A DNA stretch of 49,015 nt from Candidatus Peribacteraceae bacterium (GTDB lineage: Bacteria; Patescibacteriota; Gracilibacteria; Peribacterales; Peribacteraceae), in NCBI GenBank assembly GCA_028703835.1, contig JAQVMB010000010.1:1-49015 (forward strand), written 5' to 3'. Numbering within the stretch: position 1 is the stretch's first letter; each line of letters starts with the position of its first letter. The notes under the pieces were generated by a model that made no database searches, was not told the origin of the DNA, and was given only the letters and a program-made list of their open reading frames with translations. A program made the translations under genes and the position numbers. Shown here in pieces: positions 16,444-25,180 of the stretch.

Positions 16444-18270
16444 TCACTGCCGGTGCTCCCGCTCCGTGAGGGCGCGCGACAGCGACACCGCCGCATTGAT
16501 GAGCCCCACGTGCGTGAACGCCTGCGGGAGGTTGCCCAGGAACGCGCCCGAGGCGGGATCGATCTCCTCCGCATAGAGCCCCACGTGGTTGCCCAGCCGC
16601 AGAAGTTCGTCGAACCGCTCCCGCGCGTCGTCGATCCTGCCCGCGAGAACCAGCGCCTCCACGAACCAGAAGCTGCAAAAACCGAAAGCCCCTTCCACTC
16701 CCCGGTGCCGGTCGCTGCGGTACACGAGCGCCCCGTCCGACAGGTCGCGCTCGACGGCGTCGAGGGTGGAGAGCATGCGCGGATGGTCCGCCGGAAGGAA
16801 ACCGATGAGCGGGAAGAGCACCGCCGACGCATCGAGCACGTCGGAGCCGAAGGACTGCATGAACGCGCCGCGCCGTTCATCCCACCCCTTCTCCTGCACC
16901 AGCGCCGCGATCGCATCGCGCTCCCGTTCCCAGCGCGCAAGATCCGCTTCCCAGCCGTGCAGGCGGGCCAGGCGCAACCCCCGGTCGATCGCCAGCCAGC
17001 ACATTGCCTTCGAATGCGTGTAGTGCCGCAACCCGTCCCGCAGCTCCCAGATGCCGCAATCGGGCTCGCGCCACACGTCGCAAACATGGTTCACGATGTC
17101 CCGCAAGGCATCGCGCAAAATATGGTCGATCCCGTCGGGGACGCGCCGCGCCATGTAGAGCGTGTTGAGGATCTCGCCGAAGAGATCGAGCTGCAGCTGG
17201 CCGGCGGCGGCATTCCCGATACGGACCGGTCGGGAATCCGCATACCCGCGCAAATGCGACAATTCTTCCTCGGGAGGAATGCTCGCGGAACGCAGCGGAT
17301 AGAGGACGCGCAAATCCGCCGGACGCCGCCCCTCCGTGTGGAGGAGGTCCCGCAACCACTCGAAGAATTCGCGCGCGTCGTCCTGGTGGCCGAGCGCACT
17401 GAGCGCGCGGACCGTGAACGCCGTGTCGCGGATCCAGCTGAAACGGTAATCCCAGTTGTCCCCCCCGCCCAACACCTCCGGCAGGGACGTCGTGGCGGCG
17501 GCGGCGATGCCCCTGCCCCCCGCAAGGATGCGCAGGACGAGCGACGAACGCCGCACCTGTTCCCGCCAGCGTTGGCGCAAACGCCGCGCGTCCTCCTCCC
17601 CCTCCGCAAGCCACCGGCGCCAGTGCGCAGAGGTACGTTCCAAGCTGCGTAACGGCGGCGGCAAGTCCGTCAGCGGCATGTCCCCGTACGCACAGAGAAA
17701 AGTACATTGCTCCTGCGTACGCAAGCGCACCGTCCCCGTGTAACCGTCCGGGCCGGGCCGGAACGGGCACCGGGCGTACAACCGCAGCATGTCTTCGCCG
17801 CCGCGCGCCGTGACGCATCCGTCTTCGACCGCCAGCTCCGTCGTCGCGCGCCCGTAATCGAGGCGCGGATCGAACGTGGCGACGAGGTCGACGACGCCCT
17901 CGGCGCAACGCGCGAGGCGGTAGAGGGCGGGCAGGCGGTGGCTGTCCTGCTCCGCGCTTTCCAGCCCGCCCATGTGCATCCAGTCGAGCACCTCCAGCAC
18001 GCCCGTCTCCGTCCGGAAGCGCGTGCAAAGCACATTGGTATCGGGCAGGTATTCCTGCGTCGTCTCCGCCGCTCCCCCGGCCGGAGCCAGGGAGAACCGC
18101 CCTCCCTTGACGGGATCCAGCAGCGCCGCGAAGACGCTCGGGGAATCGGTCCAGGGAAGGCAGCACCAGTCCACGGACCCGTCCAGGTTCACGAGCGCGC
18201 AGGAACCGAGGTTGCCGATGAAGCCGTAGGTCCGCAGCGGCTTGTAGTCCACGGCGAGCAGCGTACACAT
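16444..18270 (-). CDS. GH15 family glucoamylase/trehalase-like glycoside hydrolase
   Basis: A 608-residue GH15 protein with the family's bacterial glucoamylase/trehalase layout. The N-terminal beta-domain contains DGSVDWCCLPWTDSPSVFAA. The (alpha/alpha)6 barrel contains NWDYRFSWIRD, VRIGNAAAGQLQLDLFGE, the catalytic-acid region GIWELRDG and the catalytic-base region YAEEIDPASGAFLGNLPQAF. No signal peptide is seen, so it is probably cytoplasmic. It likely cleaves alpha-linked glucosides such as trehalose or maltodextrins. It is divergent from the trehalose-6-phosphate synthase gene 119 bases away, so the two probably turn over the same storage or stress sugar. The exact substrate cannot be read from sequence. 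Confidence 0.88.
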   Translation of the reverse strand: MCTLLAVDYKPLRTYGFIGNLGSCALVNLDGSVDWCCLPWTDSPSVFAALLDPVKGGRFSLAPAGGAAETTQEYLPDTNVLCTRFRTETGVLEVLDWMHMGGLESAEQDSHRLPALYRLARCAEGVVDLVATFDPRLDYGRATTELAVEDGCVTARGGEDMLRLYARCPFRPGPDGYTGTVRLRTQEQCTFLCAYGDMPLTDLPPPLRSLERTSAHWRRWLAEGEEDARRLRQRWREQVRRSSLVLRILAGGRGIAAAATTSLPEVLGGGDNWDYRFSWIRDTAFTVRALSALGHQDDAREFFEWLRDLLHTEGRRPADLRVLYPLRSASIPPEEELSHLRGYADSRPVRIGNAAAGQLQLDLFGEILNTLYMARRVPDGIDHILRDALRDIVNHVCDVWREPDCGIWELRDGLRHYTHSKAMCWLAIDRGLRLARLHGWEADLARWERERDAIAALVQEKGWDERRGAFMQSFGSDVLDASAVLFPLIGFLPADHPRMLSTLDAVERDLSDGALVYRSDRHRGVEGAFGFCSFWFVEALVLAGRIDDARERFDELLRLGNHVGLYAEEIDPASGAFLGNLPQAFTHVGLINAAVSLSRALTEREHRQ

Positions 18271-18389
18271 TGTCGGGCGCAGTTCAAACCGGGACGGCCC
18301 GTTTCGCGGAAAGCGGCAACGCCGAGCCTTGACAGGTACATTTTTCCCGTCGGGAACGCCTACTTCTTTGCATCCCTTTGGGGTAGAGT

Positions 18390-20660
18390 ATGAAGGTTGT
18401 GCGACTCACCCTCCGCTTCCTCATTCCCCTGGCGATCGTTCTGGGGCTCATCGCATACGGTGTGACGCCCCTGGCCGACAATCTCCTCACGCAGTGGTTC
18501 GTGAAGGATTTGGAATTGCGCAGCAAGCTGATCGTCAACGCGCTGGACAACTCCATCTTCGAGACCATCGACGCGCGAATGCAGACCAAAACGCGCATCG
18601 ACGCGTTCTTCCGCCGCATCATGCAGGACGAGAGGCTCTTCGCCCTCGGCTTCTGCGACACGGAACAGCAGCTGCGCTTCCGCACGGAGCAATTCCCCGA
18701 CACCATCGCCTGCGAACCGGCTGCGGAAGGCGCGGAATCCCGCACGCAGGTGGTGGAAATCCCCAACGGCTCGCTCCATGTCGCAGCCTTCCCGCTGCAG
18801 GGATCAGGCAGGGTCCTGGGCGAACTCGTCCTCGTCCACGACATGAGCTTCGTCACCAGCCGCAGCACGCGGACGCAGGGGTACATCATGTATTTCATCG
18901 CCATCATCGGCGCCATCGTCTCCGTCATCACGGTCATCATCGCGCAATTGAGCCTGCGGGGATGGATTTCGGGCATGCGGGGCCTCCTCGGCGAGAACCG
19001 CCAGCATCCGCTCTCCCCTTCCGGCCCGCCGGAGCTGCAGCCCTTCGCCCGCGACCTGCGCCGCCTCATCCGCGACGTGGAGACGGACCGGCGGCTGCGT
19101 GACGATTCACAGACGGTCTGGACGGCGCGCGCGCTGAAGGAATTGCTCACGAAGGAACTGGGCGGCGAGGAAGTGATGGTCATCTCCAACCGCGAGCCGT
19201 ACATCCACGTGCGCCGCGACGGGAAAGTGGTGGCGCAAGTCCCCGCCAGCGGCCTCGTCACGGCGCTGGACCCGATCATGCGCGCCTGCCAGGGCACGTG
19301 GATCGCCCACGGCAGCGGCTCCGCCGACCGGGAAACCGTGGACGCGCAGGACCGCGTGCAGGCGCCGCCGGACCATCCGCGCTACACCCTACGCCGCGTC
19401 TGGCTGAGCGAAGAGGAGGAACGCGGCTACTACTTCGGCTTCGCCAACGAAGGCATCTGGCCGCTGTGCCACATCGCCCACGTGCGGCCAAACTTCCGCA
19501 GCGAGGACTGGCGGCAGTACATCCGCGTCAACGAAAAGTTCGCGCGGGCGGCGGTGGAGGAAGCCAAGACGGAGGATCCCGTCATTCTGGTGCAGGATTA
19601 CCACTTCGCCCTGCTCCCGCGCATGCTGCGCCGCCTCCTGCCGAAAGCCACCATCATCACCTTCTGGCATATCCCGTGGCCGAATCCCGAGGAGTTCGGC
19701 ATCTGCCCCTGGACGGAAGAAATCGTGAGCGGGCTGCTCGGGAGCAATATCATCGGCTTCCACACCCGCTTCCACTGCAACAACTTCCTGGAAACGGCCG
19801 AGCGGTTCCTGGAATGCCGCGGGGACCGGGAACATTCCACGATCTCGTTCCGCGGCGAACAGACCGCCGTCTACCGCTACCCCGTCTCGGTGGACTACCC
19901 GGTGCGCCTCATCCGCCAGACGAAGTCGGTGGAGCACGCGCGCCTGCAGGTCCGCGAGAAGCTCGGCATCCCCCCCGACCGCAGGCTGGGCCTCGGCGTG
20001 GACCGCTTGGACTACACGAAGGGCATCGTGGAAAAGCTCCGCGCGGTGGAACGCCTCCTGGAACGGCATCCGGAGTGGATCGGGCGTTTCACGTTCCTGC
20101 AGATCGCCGCCCCCACCCGCGACCGCATCGATGAGTACCGCAAGTTCCGCGCGGACGTGGTGGCGGAAGCGGAGCGCATTAACGGACGCTTCGGGAGCGA
20201 CGGTTACCAACCCGTCATCCTGCGCGTCGAGCACCACGAGCCGGCGGACATCCTGCAGCACTACCGCGCCGCGGACCTCTGCTTCGTGGCCAGTCTGCAC
20301 GACGGCATGAACCTGGTCTGCAAGGAGTTCGTCGCGGCGCGCAACGACGAGCGGGGCGTCCTGATCCTGAGCCAGTTCACGGGCGCTTCCCGCGAACTCC
20401 TGGAAGCCCTCCTCGTGAACCCGTACCACGTCGACCAGTGCGCCGAATCCCTCCACTCCGCCCTCACCATGCCGGAAGAGGAACAGCGGGACCGCATGCG
20501 CAACATGCGCGCCACGATCCACGATTTCAACATCTTCCGCTGGGCGGGCAGGATGCTCCTGGACGCCGCGCGCATCCGCCAACGCCGCCGCTTCGTCCCC
20601 AAGAACACGTTCCCCACGCCGCTGCCGGTGAGCGAGCCCTCCGCGCCGCCCGCCGCCTGA
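18390..20660 (+). CDS. otsA: Membrane-anchored trehalose-6-phosphate synthase with extracytoplasmic sensor-like domain
   Basis: A 756-residue fusion. Residues 1-190 look like a sensor: a helix (about 8-27), an extracytoplasmic domain of about 135 residues, a second helix (YIMYFIAIIGAIVSVITVII), then a HAMP-like linker. The GT20 synthase domain (about 245-735) shows VISNREPY, GLVTALDPIM, VQDYHFALLPRML, FWHIPWPNPEEFG, GVDRLDYTKGI and SLHDGMNLVCKEF. It would join UDP-glucose and glucose-6-phosphate into trehalose-6-phosphate at the inner face of the membrane, perhaps in response to an outside signal. No OtsB phosphatase domain or gene is in the window. The architecture is known in other bacteria; the signal is unknown. 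Confidence 0.92.
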   Translation: MKVVRLTLRFLIPLAIVLGLIAYGVTPLADNLLTQWFVKDLELRSKLIVNALDNSIFETIDARMQTKTRIDAFFRRIMQDERLFALGFCDTEQQLRFRTEQFPDTIACEPAAEGAESRTQVVEIPNGSLHVAAFPLQGSGRVLGELVLVHDMSFVTSRSTRTQGYIMYFIAIIGAIVSVITVIIAQLSLRGWISGMRGLLGENRQHPLSPSGPPELQPFARDLRRLIRDVETDRRLRDDSQTVWTARALKELLTKELGGEEVMVISNREPYIHVRRDGKVVAQVPASGLVTALDPIMRACQGTWIAHGSGSADRETVDAQDRVQAPPDHPRYTLRRVWLSEEEERGYYFGFANEGIWPLCHIAHVRPNFRSEDWRQYIRVNEKFARAAVEEAKTEDPVILVQDYHFALLPRMLRRLLPKATIITFWHIPWPNPEEFGICPWTEEIVSGLLGSNIIGFHTRFHCNNFLETAERFLECRGDREHSTISFRGEQTAVYRYPVSVDYPVRLIRQTKSVEHARLQVREKLGIPPDRRLGLGVDRLDYTKGIVEKLRAVERLLERHPEWIGRFTFLQIAAPTRDRIDEYRKFRADVVAEAERINGRFGSDGYQPVILRVEHHEPADILQHYRAADLCFVASLHDGMNLVCKEFVAARNDERGVLILSQFTGASRELLEALLVNPYHVDQCAESLHSALTMPEEEQRDRMRNMRATIHDFNIFRWAGRMLLDAARIRQRRRFVPKNTFPTPLPVSEPSAPPAA

Positions 20661-20688
20661 AGGCCGATGCGGACGGCCCGCGGTGTGC

Positions 20689-20694
20689 TACAGT
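20689..20694 (+). promoter_or_regulatory. Extended -10 of the MFS gene
   Basis: TGC-TACAGT ending seven bases before the ATG at 20702, predicting a leaderless or nearly leaderless mRNA, separate from the upstream synthase gene. Confidence 0.45.
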
Positions 20695-20701
20695 CGCCGC
20701 C

Positions 20702-21856
20702 ATGCCGCCGCCCCCCGGAGAAGCCCGCCGCACCGTCCGCACCTTCGCGTGGGCGTCGTTCCTCCATGACCTCGGAGCGGACATGGTGTTTTCGGTGTGG
20801 CCGCTCTTCCTCCGCAACGTCCTGGGCGCGAGCATGACGGCCGTGGGCGTCATCGACGGGATCGGTGAGGCGCTCGTGTCGCTGTCGCAGGCGGCGTCCG
20901 GCTACCTCTCGGACCGGCTGCGCAAACGCAAGGTCTTCGTGTGGCTCGGCTACGCGCTGGGCGGCGTCGCGCGCGTGGGGTACGCCCTCGCGCCCACGTG
21001 GCACGTCATCCTCCCCTTCCGCATCCTCGACCGCGCCGGCAAGCTGCGCGGCTCTCCCCGCGACGCAATGATCTCGGAACTGTCGCACCATGCGGACCGC
21101 GGCGGCAATTTCGGCCTGCAGCGCATGATGGACAACCTGGGCGCCGTCTGCGGCGTCAGCCTCTCGCTGCTGCTGCTCCCCCTGCTCGGCTACCGCCCCG
21201 TCTTCCTCCTGGCGGCGGTCCCCTCCCTCCTCGCCGCGCTCCTCATCCTCCGGCGCATCCGCGAGAACGTCCCGACGGGCCCCGCGCCTTCCCGGGGCCT
21301 GCGCCTGCGCGACATCGACCGGAACCTGCGGCTCTACCTCGCGGCGAATGCGCTGCTGCAGCTGGGCAGTTTCAGCTACTCCTTCCTGCTCATCGCCGCG
21401 GCCGATCGGGGCGTTGCCGCGGGCGCCGTCCCCGTCCTCTACCTCCTCTACACGTTCGTGGCCGCCCTCGCGTCGCTCCCGGCGGGCCGCCTCGCCGACC
21501 GCATCGGTCGCAAGCCCGTGCTGGCGCTCTCCCTCCTCTCGTGGGCGCTCGTGGCGGCGCTGTTCCTCGTCACCCGCCATCCGGCGGGCGCTCTCGCCGC
21601 CTTCGTCCTCTACGGCCTCCACTTGGGCATGCTGGATCCTGTGCAGAAGACCCTCGCGGCGGAATTGTCGCCGAAACGTTTCGTCGCGAGCACGCTCGGT
21701 GGCTTCCAGCTGGTGCTGGGCGCCATGGCGCTGCCGGCATCGTTGCTGGCAGGCTTCCTGTGGGACAGTGTTTCCCCCGCGGCCCCTTTCGTCCTCTCCC
21801 TGGCCCTCACCGCCCTCTCCCTGCTCCTCCTGCTCTTCGTGCGGGAACGGCGTTAA
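20702..21856 (+). CDS. Major facilitator superfamily transporter
   Basis: A 384-residue protein with about eleven or twelve membrane helices. The MFS loop motif between helices 2 and 3 is SGYLSDRLRKRKVFVWLGY, and its second-half counterpart is AGRLADRIGRKPVLALSLL. The DRAGKLRGSPRDAMI segment with LQRMMDN is typical of a bacterial MFS group of unknown substrate. The ATG at 20702 follows the synthase stop by 41 bases and has its own -10. The stop overlaps the convergent small gene downstream by four bases. The substrate is unknown; export of a solute or metabolite is possible. Confidence 0.85.
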   Translation: MPPPPGEARRTVRTFAWASFLHDLGADMVFSVWPLFLRNVLGASMTAVGVIDGIGEALVSLSQAASGYLSDRLRKRKVFVWLGYALGGVARVGYALAPTWHVILPFRILDRAGKLRGSPRDAMISELSHHADRGGNFGLQRMMDNLGAVCGVSLSLLLLPLLGYRPVFLLAAVPSLLAALLILRRIRENVPTGPAPSRGLRLRDIDRNLRLYLAANALLQLGSFSYSFLLIAAADRGVAAGAVPVLYLLYTFVAALASLPAGRLADRIGRKPVLALSLLSWALVAALFLVTRHPAGALAAFVLYGLHLGMLDPVQKTLAAELSPKRFVASTLGGFQLVLGAMALPASLLAGFLWDSVSPAAPFVLSLALTALSLLLLLFVRERR

Positions 21857-22068
21857 ACCGCCTGGAAAAATACCACGAGCTGCACGACGGCGTAGACGGC
21901 GATGACGATGAGGCACAGGAGCGCCGTGATGAGCACGCCGATGAAGATCCCCGTCGCCCGCTTGAGACGGTGCATCGTGTCTTCGGCTTCGTGCAGCGTC
22001 CGCTGCGCGGGACGCAGGAGCGGCAACACGAGGAGGGCGAAGCGGAGGCGTCGGAGGATGGCTGCCAT
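21853..22068 (-). CDS. Small membrane protein, unknown
   Basis: A 71-residue protein with a basic, amphipathic N-terminal half (RRLRFALLVLPLLRPAQRTLHEAEDTMHRLKRATG) and one strong C-terminal helix (IFIGVLITALLCLIVIAVYAVVQLVVFF). It converges on the MFS gene and shares the TTAA at its stop. No family is recognised. The clean helix and tight packing against the MFS gene support it being real. Confidence 0.6.
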   Translation of the reverse strand: MAAILRRLRFALLVLPLLRPAQRTLHEAEDTMHRLKRATGIFIGVLITALLCLIVIAVYAVVQLVVFFQAV

Positions 22069-22095
22069 GGGAAGTACGGAAACGGAAGGAAAGCG

Positions 22096-22290
22096 CTATG
22101 CGGCGGCCATGGTCATCGCGTCCATCTGGCGCAACGAATCGGCCCAATCGTTCCCGTTCATCTTCTCCGCTTTATCCCGATGGACGGTGATGAGATGGTG
22201 CGTCATCACGCCCATCACCTCGTACTTGTCGTCACCCGTCGCGATGAAGTCATCATCCGCACCCAATTGCCTGCAAGAGAGGGACAGCAT
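22096..22290 (-). CDS. DUF1059-like small protein
   Basis: A 64-residue protein. The pattern LSCRQLGADDDFIATGDDKYEVM followed by MTHHLITVH matches the DUF1059 layout: an early Cys, a (D/C)-x-F/W-x-A segment, then an H-x(5-6)-H pair. The family's function is unknown. The ATG at 22290 was chosen because family members begin a few residues before that Cys; the frame is open to 22344. It lies 27 bases downstream of the small membrane gene start and points the same way. Confidence 0.62.
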   Translation of the reverse strand: MLSLSCRQLGADDDFIATGDDKYEVMGVMTHHLITVHRDKAEKMNGNDWADSLRQMDAMTMAAA

Positions 22291-22360
22291 ACAAAAAATG
22301 GGGGAATATCCATTAGTGACGTTCAAGGAGAAAGGAGCTTTCAAGGAAGACGGGGTTTAG

Positions 22361-22425
22361 CGATCAGCTGACAGCGTTCAGAACCGATGAACCGGCCGCT
22401 GATCGCCGGCCGCTGACAGCTTTTT
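22361..22425 (+). repeat. GATCAGC/GCTGACAGC palindromic repeat
   Basis: Two direct copies of GCTGACAGC (22367-22375 and 22412-22420). GATCAGC (22362-22368) and GCTGATC (22398-22404) form an inverted pair. The second copy is followed by a T-run, so it could fold as a hairpin or weak terminator. It sits just before the RlmI-like gene. Confidence 0.45.
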
Positions 22426-22452
22426 CCCCCTCCATCAGCAGCCTTCTTCCAG

Positions 22453-22458
22453 TATGAT
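22453..22458 (+). promoter_or_regulatory. -10 element of the RlmI-like gene
   Basis: TATGAT followed by exactly six C bases and then the ATG at 22465. This predicts a transcript beginning at the start codon. Confidence 0.5.
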
Positions 22459-22464
22459 CCCCCC

Positions 22465-23646
22465 ATGGAGAAGTACCCCGTCCTCATCGTCAAACCGGAA
22501 GCGGATATCCACCTGCGCAACCGCCACCATGCCATCTTCAAGGCCGCCGTGGCGCGCGTTCCGAAAGCCGAAGACGGGGCCATCGTGGAAGTGCGCGCGA
22601 ACGACAATTCCTTCCTCTGCTACGCCCACTGGAACAGCCGCGCCTACATCTGCGGACGCGCCATCGCCTTCCGGGAGGGCGATCCCCTGGCGCAGGTGCG
22701 GGAGAAGATCGAACGGGCCGTGCGGATGCGGGAAACGTATTTCCGGAACGAAGACACCGACGCCTTCCGCCTCGTGAACGCCGAGGGCGACGGGCTCCCC
22801 GGCCTCATCGTGGACCGCTACGCGGACGTCCTCGCGGTGCAGCTGACGACGATGGGCATGGACCGCCTGCGGGAATGGATCGGCGATATCCTTATGGAGA
22901 TCGTCAAACCGAAAGCCATCTTCGAGAAGTCTTCCGGTCCCGCGCGCAAAAAAGAAAATCTGGAGAGCGCCGAAGGATGGATACGCGGCGACGCGGACAC
23001 GACGTTCACGGTAAAGGAACGCGGCCTGCAATACCGCATCGGGCTGCTCGGCAGCCAGAAGACCGGCCTCTTCCTGGACCAGCGGGAGATGCGTTCGCTG
23101 GTGCGGAAGCATGCGGAGGGACGCACGGTGTTGGACATCTGCAGCTACGTGGGAGGCTTCTCCCTCAATGCGCTGAAAGGAGGCGCGCTCGCCGCCGACG
23201 CCGTGGACTACGACGGAGCCGCGCTGGACCGCGCGAAGGAACATGTGCAAATGAACGGCCTGGATGCGTCACGCTTCAACACCTACCCCGAAGACGCTTT
23301 CGATTTCCTGCGCCGCACGCCCGCGCTCCGTCCCTACGATTTCATCATCCTCGATCCTCCCGCCTTCGCCAAGCGCAGCGCGGATTTGGAACCCGCGAAG
23401 AAAGCCTACACGGACCTCAACCGCATGGCCATGCAGATCCTCCCTCCGGGCGGCCTCCTGCTCACCTGCTCGTGTTCGTACCAAATGGACCGGCAGCTCT
23501 TCCAGACGACGGTCTTCCACGCCGCCCGTCAGGCGCGCAAGGACGTCAAAATCATCCAGCGGCACCACCTGGCGTACGACCACCCGGTGAACATCTACCA
23601 TCCGGAAACGGATTACCTGAAGAGCCTGCTGCTGTGGGTGGGATGA
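22465..23646 (+). CDS. rlmI: RlmI-like 23S rRNA (cytosine-C5) methyltransferase
   Basis: A 393-residue protein with the RlmI layout: an N-terminal PUA-like domain, a central EEHD-like domain containing NAEGDGLPGLIVDRYADVL, and a C-terminal Rossmann methyltransferase. Catalytic features are GLFLDQREMR, motif I DICSYVGGFSL, the acidic VDYD, DPPAFAKR (motif IV) and TCSCSY, whose Cys is the methyl-accepting nucleophile. RlmI makes m5C1962 in E. coli 23S rRNA. Its stop and the stop of the convergent relA gene are four bases apart. Assignment to the exact rRNA base is by family. Confidence 0.88.
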   Translation: MEKYPVLIVKPEADIHLRNRHHAIFKAAVARVPKAEDGAIVEVRANDNSFLCYAHWNSRAYICGRAIAFREGDPLAQVREKIERAVRMRETYFRNEDTDAFRLVNAEGDGLPGLIVDRYADVLAVQLTTMGMDRLREWIGDILMEIVKPKAIFEKSSGPARKKENLESAEGWIRGDADTTFTVKERGLQYRIGLLGSQKTGLFLDQREMRSLVRKHAEGRTVLDICSYVGGFSLNALKGGALAADAVDYDGAALDRAKEHVQMNGLDASRFNTYPEDAFDFLRRTPALRPYDFIILDPPAFAKRSADLEPAKKAYTDLNRMAMQILPPGGLLLTCSCSYQMDRQLFQTTVFHAARQARKDVKIIQRHHLAYDHPVNIYHPETDYLKSLLLWVG

Positions 23647-23649
23647 GCG

Positions 23650-25071
23650 TCAGACGGGCGGCACGCCGTTCAACAGTTTCCGCGTCCCCGCATGCCGGCA
23701 GTGCGCCGCCCACGACGCATCGGCGGAGCGGCGGCGGCCGAAACGCGCATCGATGATGTCACCGTCCTTCAGCACGGTCCCGACGGGCCGTTCGCGCCCG
23801 TTGACCCTCACGCGCCGCAGGGTCAGGAACCGCCGCCCGTACACGTGGCAGACGAAATCCAGCGCGGTCAGGGGCTTGCGGAGATGGTACAAATTGTTGC
23901 GCGCATCGAAGAGCGCGGCATGCGCATCGTCGAAATACCGCCGCAGCGCCGTCTCGAACGCGGAAGGCGAACGCGCTTCCATGCGCAAGCTCTCGAGGTT
24001 CCGCAGCAGATGGACGCGCGTTTCGTCCGAGTGGAGCGCATACAGGTAGTGCTTGTAATCCGTATGGCGCGCCAGGCCGTCCTCGCATTCGGCATGCATC
24101 CCCTCCGACCGGATCTGGATCTCCATGGGCTGTTCCGTCACGCCCGCCAGCGGATACACCACCGTATGGATCGAACGGTACCCGTTCTCCTTCGGCGCGC
24201 CGATGTAGTCCTTCAGCTTCCCCGGCATCGGATGGAGCACCGCATGGATGACGCCAAGGGCGCGGTAGCACGCATCGTCATCCGGCACGATGACGCGCAG
24301 CGCGAGGCGGTCCGTCAGTTCCTCGAACCGCCGCTTGCGCAGCACCATTTTGCGATACGTGGAGTAGAGCCCTTTTATGCGCGACGTGATGCGGGAAGGG
24401 ATGCCTCTGGCACGCAGACGGCGCCGCAGGAAACGGGTCGTGTGCGTCAGGCACGCCTCGTCCAATTCCCGGCAATCACGCAGGCGCCGCTCCAGTGCCG
24501 CCGCCGTACGCGGCTGCAGGTAACGGAAGCACGCGTCCTCCATCTCGTGGCGCCACCGGTGCATACCCAGCCTCCCGGCGATGCTCGCGTACATGTGGAG
24601 CGTTTCCCGCGCGATGGCCCGCCGCAGGTCGGGGAGGAAACGGCCGAGGTGCCGCACGTCGTTGATGCGGTGAGCCATGCGCAGGACAAGCAGGCGCTCA
24701 TCCGCGGAAAACGCCGCAATCACCTTGTCCAAATCGCGCGTGTTGGCGTCGATGTGCATGCGCCGCAGCTCGTGCATGGCGTAGGCCAGCTTCCGCTCCT
24801 CCGGCGTAAGCGAGGACGCCGCCAACAGCGCCTCCGCGTCCGGTAGCAAATAAGCGTCGTGCAGGAGCGCCGCGAGGAGGAGGATCGGATCCCCCGTCAC
24901 TTCCCGCAGCACCAGCGCCACCTCCATCCCGTGTTCCGCGTAACTCCTGCCCGTCCGGCGCGTGAGGACCGACAGGTGCCCCCGCGCAAATGCGTACGCA
25001 GCAGAAACTTTCCGCCTCCCGGGAGCATCCAAGCCCCGGAGAAGTCGCTGCAAGTCCGTCCGTTGCGCCAT
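23650..25071 (-). CDS. relA: RelA/SpoT-type (p)ppGpp synthetase with degenerate hydrolase domain
   Basis: A 473-residue RSH protein. The N-terminal HD region has HGMEVALVL and AALLHD, but the usual HDTVED acidic pair is replaced (HDAYLLPD) and the normal LADRLHNMR reads MAHRINDVR; the hydrolase is probably weak or dead. The synthetase is well kept: SRIKGLYSTYRKM, YIGAPKENGYRSIHT, EIQIRSEGMH. A TGS domain (LDFVCHVYGRR with VLKDGDIIDARF) ends the protein; the C-terminal ACT domain is absent. The start at 25071 is favoured by a TATGCT at 25079-25084, seven bases upstream; the frame is open to 25101. The alarmone could act on the PpnN-like enzyme at 46.7 kb. Confidence 0.87.
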   Translation of the reverse strand: MAQRTDLQRLLRGLDAPGRRKVSAAYAFARGHLSVLTRRTGRSYAEHGMEVALVLREVTGDPILLLAALLHDAYLLPDAEALLAASSLTPEERKLAYAMHELRRMHIDANTRDLDKVIAAFSADERLLVLRMAHRINDVRHLGRFLPDLRRAIARETLHMYASIAGRLGMHRWRHEMEDACFRYLQPRTAAALERRLRDCRELDEACLTHTTRFLRRRLRARGIPSRITSRIKGLYSTYRKMVLRKRRFEELTDRLALRVIVPDDDACYRALGVIHAVLHPMPGKLKDYIGAPKENGYRSIHTVVYPLAGVTEQPMEIQIRSEGMHAECEDGLARHTDYKHYLYALHSDETRVHLLRNLESLRMEARSPSAFETALRRYFDDAHAALFDARNNLYHLRKPLTALDFVCHVYGRRFLTLRRVRVNGRERPVGTVLKDGDIIDARFGRRRSADASWAAHCRHAGTRKLLNGVPPV

Positions 25072-25078
25072 CGGGGAC

Positions 25079-25084
25079 AGCATA
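25079..25084 (-). promoter_or_regulatory. -10 element of relA
   Basis: TATGCT on the minus strand, seven bases before the ATG at 25071. It selects the shorter of two possible starts. Confidence 0.42.
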
Positions 25085-25180
25085 GAGAGGGCAAACGGCA
25101 CAATGGAAGGAAAATCCCTTGACCCTCCCGAAACGGGAACCTCCGGGGTGCGATTCTCTCCCGTGATGGGACGGTAATAC

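Noticed and set aside
18329-18334. TTGACA before the trehalose-6-phosphate synthase gene
   Set aside because: No -10 match lies 16-18 bases downstream, so it was not called a promoter.
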